DNA from: Herbaspirillum seropedicae
Lineage (GTDB): Bacteria > Pseudomonadota > Gammaproteobacteria > Burkholderiales > Burkholderiaceae_D
DNA: 64,000 nt
Direction of reading: 5' to 3'
NCBI RefSeq assembly: GCF_001040945.1
Contig: NZ_CP011930.1
Span: 3,529,021-3,593,020 of the forward strand
Part shown: positions 53,593 through 62,586 of the stretch, in pieces
Position numbering within the stretch: position 1 is the stretch's first letter
How the letters are laid out: each line of letters starts with the position of its first letter
Translations under genes and position numbers: made by a program
The notes under the pieces: generated by a model
Told to the model about the DNA's origin: nothing
The model's database searches: none
The model's input: only the letters and a program-made list of their open reading frames with translations

Positions 53593-55224
53593 GTGAACAT
53601 CAGAAATACCAAAGTCGCCACTCAGCTCATGCTGGGCTTTTCCATCCTGATCCTCTTCATGGCTGCGCTGGGAGGAACGTCCCTCTACATCATGGGCAAG
53701 ATCAACGCCCAGCTGGTCGACGTCCAGGGCAACTGGATGCCCAGCGTGACTACCGCGCAAACCATGCTGGCCGAGATGCGGGCGGTCAACCTGGCCCAGT
53801 ACCGCGCCCTGACCGCCGACAATGCGCAGCGCATGCAAGACGCCCGCACCCGCATCACCGCTGCCCTGGGACGCTACACCAAGGCCAGCGAGCAGTACCG
53901 CCACCTCATCAGCTCGCCGGCCGAACAGAGCGCCTACGATGAACTGCAGGCCTTGCTGGCCCGCTATATCCAGATCGGCGACCAGTTGCCGCAAAGCGTG
54001 GAGCAAGGCAAGGAAGAAGAAGCCGCCAACACCATGAAGGACACGCTCTATCCGGTGCGTACCGCCATGGAAGCCAAGATCCAGCAGATCATCAAGATCA
54101 ACCAGGAAGGCGCGGCGCAGGCGGTCGAACACGGCCAGGCCAGCTATGCGCAAAGCCACCTCACCATCATCGCCTTCACCCTGGCCGCGGCACTGGCGGG
54201 ACTGGGCATTGCGCTGCTGATCAGCCGCCGCCTCACGCGCCAGCTCGGAGGTGAACCGGGCGAGGCGATGTGGCTGTCGGGCCAGATCGCCGCCGGCAAC
54301 CTGGCGGCGCGGCTGGAACTCAAGAGCAATGACAACGGCAGCCTGATGCGCTCGCTGATGATCATGCGCGACCAGCTCAGCGGCCTGGTGGGCCAGATCC
54401 AGCATGCCAGCACGTCCATCCACGTGGCTGCCCAGGAGATCGCGCAGGGCAACATCGGTCTCTCGCAGCGCACCGAAGAACAGGCCGCCTCGCTGGAAGA
54501 AACCGCCTCCAGCATGGAAGAACTGACCAGCACTGTGCAACAGAATGCCGGTAACGCCAAGCAGGCCAGCAGCATGGCCAGCGCCGGTGCAGAAGTGGCG
54601 CGCCGGGGCGAGGCCGAGATCGCCGACGTGGTGGCGACGATGCGCGAGATGAGCGTGAGCTCGCACCAGATGTCGGACATCATCAGCGTCATCGAAGGCA
54701 TTTCCTTCCAGACCAATATCCTGGCCCTCAACGCTGCCGTGGAAGCGGCCCGCGCCGGCGAGAACGGACGCGGCTTCGCCGTGGTCGCCTCGGAAGTGCG
54801 CGCGCTGGCCCAGCGCAGCTCGGCCGCGGCCAAGGAAATCAAGGACCTGATCGAAGACTCGGTGGGGCGCATCCGCAACGGCTCCCAACTGGTCGAAGCG
54901 GCCGGCGCGACGATTGCCGAGATCATGCAGTCCAGCGTGCGCACCACCGACCTGATGAAGGAAATTGCCGCGGCTTCCGAGGAACAGAGCGCCGGCATCG
55001 GCCAGGTCAATACGGCCATCGTGCAGATGGACCAGGTCACGCAGCAAAACGCGGCGCTGGTGGAAGAAGCGGCGGCAGCCGCGCAGTCCATGATGCAACA
55101 GGCGCAAGCGCTCACAGCGGCGGTGTCGGTCTTCAAGCTGGATGATCAGGCCTTGCGTACCCTGCCCGGCATGCCCGCCGCGCCCCAGCTGGGCCGTTCA
55201 CTGGCCACGCCGGCGCTGTCTTGA
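53593..55224 (+). CDS. Methyl-accepting chemotaxis protein, Tsr/Tar type with 4HB sensor
   Basis: 543-residue transmembrane chemoreceptor, read from a GTG start. Helix 1 at about 13-35, periplasmic four-helix-bundle ligand domain (about 36-190, starting [12 protein letters not shown]), helix 2 at about 191-213, HAMP (to about 266), then the signalling domain with the tip [20 protein letters not shown] (about 372-390) and [14 protein letters not shown] as the first methylation helix. A start at the upstream ATG would place about 36 atypical residues before the first helix, so GTG 53593 is preferred. No C-terminal CheR-binding pentapeptide. Confidence 0.9.
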   Translation: MNIRNTKVATQLMLGFSILILFMAALGGTSLYIMGKINAQLVDVQGNWMPSVTTAQTMLAEMRAVNLAQYRALTADNAQRMQDARTRITAALGRYTKASEQYRHLISSPAEQSAYDELQALLARYIQIGDQLPQSVEQGKEEEAANTMKDTLYPVRTAMEAKIQQIIKINQEGAAQAVEHGQASYAQSHLTIIAFTLAAALAGLGIALLISRRLTRQLGGEPGEAMWLSGQIAAGNLAARLELKSNDNGSLMRSLMIMRDQLSGLVGQIQHASTSIHVAAQEIAQGNIGLSQRTEEQAASLEETASSMEELTSTVQQNAGNAKQASSMASAGAEVARRGEAEIADVVATMREMSVSSHQMSDIISVIEGISFQTNILALNAAVEAARAGENGRGFAVVASEVRALAQRSSAAAKEIKDLIEDSVGRIRNGSQLVEAAGATIAEIMQSSVRTTDLMKEIAAASEEQSAGIGQVNTAIVQMDQVTQQNAALVEEAAAAAQSMMQQAQALTAAVSVFKLDDQALRTLPGMPAAPQLGRSLATPALS

Positions 55225-55250
55225 CGGCCGCCGCAATAGCGGCGCCGAGG

Positions 55251-55276
55251 CAATGAACAATGAACAATGAACAATG
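55251..55276. repeat. Short 7-bp tandem repeat
   Basis: Three to four tandem copies of CAATGAA just downstream of the chemoreceptor gene and before the shared terminator. Confidence 0.8.
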
Positions 55277-55315
55277 CAAATGGCCTGGATCGCAAGATCC
55301 AGGCCATTTGTTTTT
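55277..55315. terminator. Bidirectional terminator between the chemoreceptor and ntrC
   Basis: A 15-bp perfect stem (55277-55291 with 55296-55310), GCAA loop and T-run. One of the strongest hairpins in the window, between converging genes. Confidence 0.92.
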
Positions 55316-55356
55316 CCAGCCACGCGCGGCCTGGAACCCGCCCTGCCCTGTGAGGC

Positions 55357-56859
<1,503 letters not shown>

Positions 56860-56996
56860 AAATCACGTCTTCCTGCGTTGGTCTTGCTGTTGATGCTCCC
56901 GCGAGCCAGGCCGCTTCTGGCGCCCTGCCCGCAGCCCCCTTGGATGACGGGATGTCTTCCGTCATGTCGGCTTTGGCGCGCCGCCTGCGGCCATGC

Positions 56997-58070
56997 TCAC
57001 GGCAGCGGTATAAGTATTCTGAAATCGGTACAACCTGGCCGGCTGTCGCATTCGATCACGCCCATGTGCTGATGGACGAATGTCTGCGCCAGGGTCAGCC
57101 CCAGTCCGCTGCCACCTTCCCGACCCGACACCAGTGGATAGAAGATTCTGTCCTGGATGTCGGGGGGGATGCCCGGACCGTTATCGATGATATGCAAGTC
57201 TAGTGCCAGCCGGTATCGGACCTTGGATAGCGTCACTTGACGGCTCACGCGAGTACGCAGGATGAGCTCGCCATCGCCGGCGCGGATGCGGTCGGCCAGC
57301 GCCTGGGCGGCGTTGTGCACGATGTTGAGCACGGCCTGGATGAGCTGCTCCTTGTCGCCGCGAAATTCCGGGATGGACAGGTCATAGTCGCGCTTGATGG
57401 TCAGCCCCTGGGGGAACTCGGCCATGACCAGGCTGCGCACGCGTTCACAGACTTCGTGGATGTTGACGTCGCCGACGATGTGCGGATGCCGGTGCGGCGC
57501 CAGCAGGCGATCGACCAGGGTCTGCAGGCGATCGGCTTCCTTGATGATGACCTGGGTATATTCGCGCAATTCCTTGAGGTGCCGCTCGGGCAGCTCCAGC
57601 TCCAGCAGCTGCGCTGCGCCGCGGATGCCGCCCAGCGGATTCTTGATCTCGTGGGCCAGGTTGCGGATCAGTTCCTTGTTGGCCTGGCTCTGGTCGAAGA
57701 TGCGCTCTTCGCGGTCCAGCTTCAATTGCTGGACGTTTTCGCGCAGCTCCAGCAGCACCGGCATGTCGGGGTTGTCCAGCGGCGTGACGATGGTGTGGAC
57801 CTGCAGCGGTTCGCGGTTGGCGCGTTCCAGCACCAGGTCCAGGCGCTTGTCGGCGAACTGGTGTTCGATGGCCTGGTAGAACAGGGCCGAGAGCTCCTTG
57901 CCGTTCAGGAAGAGCTCCGAGAGCTTCTGCTGCGAGAGCACCTTGAAGGAGCTTTCCAGCAGGTTCTCGGCGGCGGCATTGGCATAGACGATGCCGCCCT
58001 CGGCGTCGAGGATGATCACCGCCGAGGCCAGCAGGTCGAGACCTTCGAGGGAGGGGAACGGAGTCTTCAT
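56997..58070 (-). CDS. ntrB: Nitrogen regulation sensor histidine kinase NtrB
   Basis: 357-residue soluble sensor kinase/phosphatase controlled by PII. The N-terminal PAS domain is followed by the H-box N-L-A-H-E-I-K-N-P-L-G-G-I-R-G (H140), the N-box V-L-N-I-V-H-N-A-A-Q-A-L and ATP-binding D-N-G-P-G-I and G-G-S-G-L-G-L. The start is uncertain: ATG 58070 gives M-K-T-P-F-P; ATG 58097 would add nine residues; neither has a good ribosome binding site. It is 137 bases upstream of ntrC. Confidence 0.95.
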   Translation of the reverse strand: MKTPFPSLEGLDLLASAVIILDAEGGIVYANAAAENLLESSFKVLSQQKLSELFLNGKELSALFYQAIEHQFADKRLDLVLERANREPLQVHTIVTPLDNPDMPVLLELRENVQQLKLDREERIFDQSQANKELIRNLAHEIKNPLGGIRGAAQLLELELPERHLKELREYTQVIIKEADRLQTLVDRLLAPHRHPHIVGDVNIHEVCERVRSLVMAEFPQGLTIKRDYDLSIPEFRGDKEQLIQAVLNIVHNAAQALADRIRAGDGELILRTRVSRQVTLSKVRYRLALDLHIIDNGPGIPPDIQDRIFYPLVSGREGGSGLGLTLAQTFVHQHMGVIECDSRPGCTDFRILIPLP

Positions 58071-58203
58071 GGCGGTAGTCGGGGAGCCTGGATTCATGTC
58101 GTGGAGCAGAGTCGTTCGTGCGGGAACACTAGCAAGTTTCGGGCGCGCTCCCATGAGGATGCAAGGAATGCACACAACTCAGGGGACTTGCCGGCGCGCA
58201 TAA

Positions 58204-58231
58204 AAAAAGGGGAAGCAAGCTTCCCCTTTTT
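58204..58231 (-). terminator. Terminator/attenuator between glnA and ntrB
   Basis: A 13-bp perfect inverted repeat with A and T runs at either end directly after the glnA stop codon. It would end most glnA transcripts and let a minority read on into ntrBC, the usual way glutamine synthetase is made in excess over the regulators. Confidence 0.88.
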
Positions 58232-58249
58232 GTCCGGATGCGGATTCGA

Positions 58250-59665
58250 TTACAGCGAGTAGTACATGTCGAATTCGATCGGGTGCGTGGTCATGCGGAA
58301 GCGCTGGACTTCCTGCATCTTCAGATCGATGTAGGCATCGATCATGCTGTCGGTGAACACGCCGCCACGGGTCAGGAACTCGCGGTCCTTGTCCAGGTGT
58401 TCCAGCGCTTCGTCCAGCGAGGAGCACACGGTCGGGATCAGCTTGTCTTCTTCCGGCGGCAGGTGGTACAGGTCCTTGGTCGCAGCTTCGCCCGGGTGGA
58501 TCTTGTTCTGCACGCCATCCAGACCGGCCATCAGCAGGGCCGAGAAGCACAGGTAGGGGTTGGCCAGGGGATCCGGGAAACGGGTCTCGATACGACGGCC
58601 CTTGGGGTTGGCCACGTGCGGGATACGGATCGAGGCCGAACGGTTGCGGGCCGAGTAGGCCAGCTTGACCGGGGCTTCGAAGCCGGGGACCAGACGCTTG
58701 TAGGAGTTGGTGCCGGGGTTGGTGATGGCGTTCAGAGCCTTGGCGTGCTTGATGATGCCGCCGATGTAGTACAGCGCGAACTCGGACAGGCCAGCATAGC
58801 CGTCGCCAGCGAACAGGTTCTTGCCATCCTTCCAGACGGACTGGTGAACGTGCATGCCGGAGCCGTTGTCGCCAACCAGGGGCTTGGGCATGAAGGTCGC
58901 GGTCTTGCCATAGGTGTGGGCGACGTTCCAGATCACGTACTTCATGGTCTGGGTCCAGTCAGCGCGCTCGACCAGGGTCGAGAACTTGGTGCCCAGTTCG
59001 TTCTGGCCAGCGCCAGCCACTTCGTGGTGGTGCACTTCGACGGGGATGCCCAGGGATTCAATGATCAGGGACATTTCCGAACGCATGTCCTGGAAGCTGT
59101 CGACCGGGGGAACCGGGAAGTAGCCGCCCTTGACGGTCGGACGGTGGCCGGAGTTGCCGCCTTCGATCTTGGCGCCGGTGCTCCAGGAAGCTTCTTCGGA
59201 GTCGATCTTGACGAAGGAACCGGACATGTCGGCGCCCCAACGCACACCGTCGAAGATGAAGAATTCGGGTTCCGGACCGAAGTAGGCGGTGTCGCCCAGG
59301 CCGGAGGACTTCAGGTAGGCTTCAGCGCGCTTGGCGATGGAGCGCGGATCGCGGTCATAGCCCTTGCCGTCGGACGGCTCGATCACGTCACATTGCATGA
59401 AGAGGGTGGTCTCTTCCATGAACGGGTCGATGTTGGCGGTGTTCGGGTCCGGGATCAGCAGCATGTCGGAGGCTTCGATACCCTTCCAGCCGGCGATCGA
59501 CGAACCGTCGAAGGCATGACCGGATTCGAACTTGTCGATGTCGAAATGCGAAACAGGCACGGAAACGTGCTGTTCCTTGCCACGGGTGTCAGCGAAACGG
59601 AAGTCGACAAACTTGACTTCGTTGTCCTTCACCATCTTCAAAACCTCTGCGGCCGTCCTTGCCAT
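58250..59665 (-). CDS. glnA: Glutamine synthetase type I
   Basis: 471-residue dodecameric enzyme that makes glutamine from glutamate, ammonia and ATP. It has the N-terminal V-D-F-R-F-A-D segment, [10 protein letters not shown], the ATP/metal site [10 protein letters not shown] and P-G-F-E-A-P-V. The adenylylated tyrosine is in D-L-Y-H-L-P-P-E-E, so it should be subject to GlnE control (GSI-beta). Upstream are a sigma-54 promoter and an NtrC site. Confidence 0.98.
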   Translation of the reverse strand: MARTAAEVLKMVKDNEVKFVDFRFADTRGKEQHVSVPVSHFDIDKFESGHAFDGSSIAGWKGIEASDMLLIPDPNTANIDPFMEETTLFMQCDVIEPSDGKGYDRDPRSIAKRAEAYLKSSGLGDTAYFGPEPEFFIFDGVRWGADMSGSFVKIDSEEASWSTGAKIEGGNSGHRPTVKGGYFPVPPVDSFQDMRSEMSLIIESLGIPVEVHHHEVAGAGQNELGTKFSTLVERADWTQTMKYVIWNVAHTYGKTATFMPKPLVGDNGSGMHVHQSVWKDGKNLFAGDGYAGLSEFALYYIGGIIKHAKALNAITNPGTNSYKRLVPGFEAPVKLAYSARNRSASIRIPHVANPKGRRIETRFPDPLANPYLCFSALLMAGLDGVQNKIHPGEAATKDLYHLPPEEDKLIPTVCSSLDEALEHLDKDREFLTRGGVFTDSMIDAYIDLKMQEVQRFRMTTHPIEFDMYYSL

Positions 59666-59777
59666 GCGAATCTCCTAAAACGAGGAAGTAGTATAAATTG
59701 GGGTGTTGAGCCGTTTTCTGCGACTGGATCTTTGCATTTGATACAACGGTCTTGCGCCGAACTCAGTGGCGGATGAT

Positions 59778-59793
59778 AGCAGATTCCATGCCA
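59778..59793 (-). promoter_or_regulatory. Sigma-54 promoter of glnA
   Basis: On the minus strand TGGCATGGAATCTGCT has the invariant GG and GC ten bases apart (-24/-12). It lies about 113 bases upstream of the glnA ATG. Confidence 0.8.
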
Positions 59794-59910
59794 CCAACCT
59801 TTAGGGTGCGCACAGGATGAGATATTTTAGGGAGGACGCGGCCTGCGGGCCGATCCCTGCGGTGCAGAGGCCGCCAGGGGATGCATTATTTTAGTGCGTT
59901 TTTATCTAAA

Positions 59911-59927
59911 TGCACCATTAAAATGCA
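59911..59927. promoter_or_regulatory. NtrC binding site upstream of glnA
   Basis: TGCACCATTAAAATGCA matches the inverted NtrC consensus TGCACY-N5-RGTGCA in all but one position. It lies about 130 bases upstream of the -12 element, a usual enhancer distance. Half-sites AGTGCG (59893-59898) and TGCACTA (59924-59930) flank it and may form a second, weaker site. Confidence 0.75.
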
Positions 59928-60165
59928 CTAATGGAAGAAACAAGCTGAATTGCCCTGTTTTGGTGCCTGCGCTTTTCTGGGGCAGCGCTTGCTGCCGCAG
60001 CAGGTACGCACCAAAGCGGCCACATCATGCAACCGAAGCAACCGAAGCAAGCGAGGCCGGGGACGTGCGCCGGTTTGGATTTAGAATCTGAGCTCCCGGT
60101 GCGATTGCCTGTCGCGATATCCTGGGGGGCTTGCCCCGGCGCAACACGGCGATCCACGATCAACG

Positions 60166-60191
60166 ATACCTGACACTTATACCTGACACTT
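60166..60191. repeat. 13-bp direct repeat upstream of the rhodanese gene
   Basis: ATACCTGACACTT occurs twice, head to tail, ending 15 bases before the ATG at 60207. It overlaps the place where a ribosome binding site or -10 would be. Confidence 0.85.
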
Positions 60192-60206
60192 GATAGCGAA
60201 CCCAGC

Positions 60207-60668
60207 ATGAGCACTCAAGATATCCTCTCCGCCGCCACCCAACGCGCCGTCGATGCACAGCTTCCCTATCGCGGCGCAGTCACGCCGGCCGAAGCACTGG
60301 CCCTGCTCGAAGGCGACAGCCGCATCAAGCTGGTCGATGTACGCACCCGCGCCGAGCGCGACTGGGTCGGCGTGGTCCAGATCGCGCCGGCGCAGCATCT
60401 AGCGGTGCAATGGAATCTCTACCCCGAGGGCAAGCCCAATCCGCAATTCCTGGAACAGCTGCGGGAAGTCACCAACCCTGACGATGTGCTGCTGTTCCTG
60501 TGCCGTTCCGGCGTGCGTTCCAAGCATGCGGCCAAGCTGGCGACCGAGCATGGCTATACCCACTGCTTCGACATCCTCGAAGGCTTCGAGGGCAACAAGG
60601 ACGCCGCGGGCCACCGCAAGACCGTCGAGGGCTGGTGCAAGGCGGGCCTGCCGTGGGTGGGGGCCTGA
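60207..60668 (+). CDS. Rhodanese-like domain protein
   Basis: 153-residue single-domain rhodanese. The active-site loop is F-L-C-R-S-G-V-R-S, with the persulfide-forming Cys at about residue 97, and the N-terminal L-V-D-V-R-T-R-A-E-R is the CH2A-type motif. Such proteins move sulfane sulfur to cyanide, thiols or biosynthetic partners. It is cytoplasmic (no signal peptide) and divergent from glnA. Partner unknown. Confidence 0.9.
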   Translation: MSTQDILSAATQRAVDAQLPYRGAVTPAEALALLEGDSRIKLVDVRTRAERDWVGVVQIAPAQHLAVQWNLYPEGKPNPQFLEQLREVTNPDDVLLFLCRSGVRSKHAAKLATEHGYTHCFDILEGFEGNKDAAGHRKTVEGWCKAGLPWVGA

Positions 60669-60699
60669 GCGCCGGGCTGTGCGTCGGCCGGGATCGCTC

Positions 60700-61401
60700 C
60701 TAGCCCGGCGCCGCGCTTGCGGCCAATACCTTCTCCAGTGAACTCAACAAGAGGGAGATGGCGTCCTGGGTGTCGTAGTCGTCCTGCATGGCCTCTTCCA
60801 GGCACTCCAGCAGGGCCACGATCTCGCTGCGCTGCATGGTCAGCGCCGCGCCCTTCATGCGGTGCGCCAGCTTGCCCATGGTGGCCTGGTCGCCGGCCCG
60901 GTGGGCCTGTTGCAGGGCGGCCAGGTCGTGCTGCGAGGTGCTCAGGAACAAGCGCGCCAGGTCGCGTGCATATTCCTCGCGCGGGGGCAGCGCGGCGCCC
61001 TCGTCGCCACATTCATGATCGCACCAGAGCGAGAGCATCTTGCGCAGGTCGGCGGTCTGCACGGGCTTGTCGAGCATGCCATCCATGCCGCCGTCCAGGC
61101 ATAGCCGTACGTGCGCCGCATCAGCCTCGGCGGAAATGCCGATCAAGGGCGTGTAGGGACGCTGCGGGTCCTCTTGCTCCAGGGCGCGCACCTGACGCGC
61201 CACCTCGTGGCCGGGCAGGTCCGGCAGAAAGCAATCCAGCAGCACCAGCCCCTGCGGCTGGGCGCGGATCGCCGCCAGCGCGGCGGCGCCGTCGGCCGCC
61301 ACCTGGACCTGGCAGCCCAGCGATTGCAAACGGTTCTGCATCGCATAACGGATCGTCGCCGAATCATCGACGAGCAAGACCCTAGGCTCACTGCGGTTCA
61401 T
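60700..61401 (-). CDS. Stand-alone REC-HPt phosphorelay protein
   Basis: 233-residue protein with a receiver domain (1-125; acidic D12-D13, phosphorylated D56 in L-L-D-C-F-L-P, switch K112 in D-K-P) and a C-terminal HPt domain with H180 in L-A-H-R-M-K-G-A-A-L. This is the layout of the C-terminal half of hybrid kinases such as BvgS, EvgS or ArcB, here without sensor or kinase. It is 20 bases downstream of an RcsB/BvgA-like regulator gene, which it would phosphorylate. It ends close to the stop of the converging rhodanese gene. Confidence 0.88.
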   Translation of the reverse strand: MNRSEPRVLLVDDSATIRYAMQNRLQSLGCQVQVAADGAAALAAIRAQPQGLVLLDCFLPDLPGHEVARQVRALEQEDPQRPYTPLIGISAEADAAHVRLCLDGGMDGMLDKPVQTADLRKMLSLWCDHECGDEGAALPPREEYARDLARLFLSTSQHDLAALQQAHRAGDQATMGKLAHRMKGAALTMQRSEIVALLECLEEAMQDDYDTQDAISLLLSSLEKVLAASAAPG

Positions 61402-61421
61402 CTTCTGTCTCCTTGCTGGTC

Positions 61422-62165
61422 TTACAGGTCCTTGATCTGGTATTCGATCTTGAACAGCTCGTTGTCGCTGCGCACGCCCAGCTTGCGGAAGGCCGATTGC
61501 TTCTGGCCGCTGATGGTCTTGACGCTGCGGGCGAACTTGTCGGCGATGGCGGTGACGGAGAGGCCATCCAGGCAGCAGCGCAGCACTTCGCGCTCGCGTG
61601 GCGAGAGGCTGGGCATTTCCGAGAGCGAATCGCTGGAAGGCGGGCTGTTGCGCTTGCGGCGCGGGGGCCGCACCTGCGGCGGGCCCCCCTCGGGGGCCGG
61701 GGTGGGGCTGTCGCTGGCCAGCATGGCGGTCAGTTCGCGCGCCATGGCGGCATTGAGGTATTCACGTCCGACCGAGACAGTGCGGATGGCTTGCACCAGC
61801 TCGCCCAGCTCCTGCGACTTGCCCACGAAGCCGCGTGCCCCGGCCTTCATCGCCAGGGCCACGGTGGCCGGGTTGTTGTGGGCCGAGGTGACCAGGATCT
61901 TGCTGCGGGGGAAGCGTACGCGCAGGGCGCGGATCAGGTTCAGGCCATCGATGTCATTGCTGCCCAGCGAATAATCGATGAGCAACAGGTCGGCCGGCGA
62001 GGCGCGCAGCGCCGTCATCAATTCCTTGCTGGTGGCGAAGCTGCCGACCACTTCCAGGTCCGGCTCCTCGGCCAGGCGGGCGGCCAGGCCGTAACGGACC
62101 ACCGCGTGGTCGTCGAGCAAGGCAATGCGCATCCTCGATGCCAGTGTCCATATCGTGCTGCTCAT
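61422..62165 (-). CDS. LuxR/NarL-family response regulator, RcsB/BvgA-like
   Basis: 247-residue regulator. Receiver domain with D18-D19 and phosphorylated D64 in L-L-I-D-Y-S-L-G; a Pro/Arg-rich linker (about 155-183); and a LuxR-type DNA-binding domain with L-S-P-R-E-R-E-V-L-R and R-S-V-K-T-I-S-G-Q-K-Q-S-A-F-R-K-L-G-V. The last segment is closer to RcsB (K-T-I-S-S-Q-K) than to ordinary NarL proteins. ATG 62165 and ATG 62132 are both possible starts; the latter begins M-R-I-A-L-L-D-D-H. First gene of a two-gene unit with the REC-HPt protein. Confidence 0.9.
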   Translation of the reverse strand: MSSTIWTLASRMRIALLDDHAVVRYGLAARLAEEPDLEVVGSFATSKELMTALRASPADLLLIDYSLGSNDIDGLNLIRALRVRFPRSKILVTSAHNNPATVALAMKAGARGFVGKSQELGELVQAIRTVSVGREYLNAAMARELTAMLASDSPTPAPEGGPPQVRPPRRKRNSPPSSDSLSEMPSLSPREREVLRCCLDGLSVTAIADKFARSVKTISGQKQSAFRKLGVRSDNELFKIEYQIKDL

Positions 62166-62586
62166 GCTGCTGTCCCGTCCCCGTTTTCTGTCGTGCTGCC
62201 TCGACGCCGGCCTCATGCCTGGCGATGCAACGCAGGCGTTATTGTCCTGTAGCATGCGCTTTTCCCGCATAGGAATCGTCTCAAAAAACCGAGGGGAAAG
62301 CGGCCTATATCCTCGGACCTGCATTCTGCCCTCCCACCTGGCAAGAGACTCCCAGATCATCACGGCTTCTCCTTTGCCCCCGCATGTATGAACTGGCAAC
62401 ACGCCCACGGCGGAGGGGAAGAAGATGTTTGCTTCACTTACCCTGCCCGTCATGACAACCAAAATGCCGGAGCCGGCGTTAAGCCGCCAGAACGCCGGCT
62501 GCGCCGCATTACACTTTCTTACAGCCGGGCTCACGGCCTTTGTCCATACTGGCCTCAACAAATGTCGAAAACTGCGAGGCTCATTG
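62166..62586. other. Intergenic region between the response regulator and the DUF1800 gene
   Basis: 421 bases between divergent genes, with no supported gene. It contains a possible RcsB-type box at 62270-62283 and presumably both promoters. No repeat or hairpin of note. Confidence 0.5.
62270..62283. promoter_or_regulatory. Possible RcsB-type operator
   Basis: TAGGAATCGTCTCA resembles the E. coli flhDC RcsB box as I recall it (TAGGAAAAATCTTA; 10 of 14 bases match). It lies about 105 bases upstream of the RcsB-like gene, in the region shared with the DUF1800 gene. Short and degenerate, so only suggestive. Confidence 0.3.

Larger units (their letters stand above)
59666..60206. other. Control region between glnA and the rhodanese gene
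   Basis: 541 bases between divergent genes. It holds the glnA sigma-54 promoter, an NtrC site and, just before the rhodanese gene, a 13-bp direct repeat (60166-60191). No gene is supported; an A/T-rich pocket at 59880-59930 stands out from the GC-rich surroundings. Confidence 0.7.
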
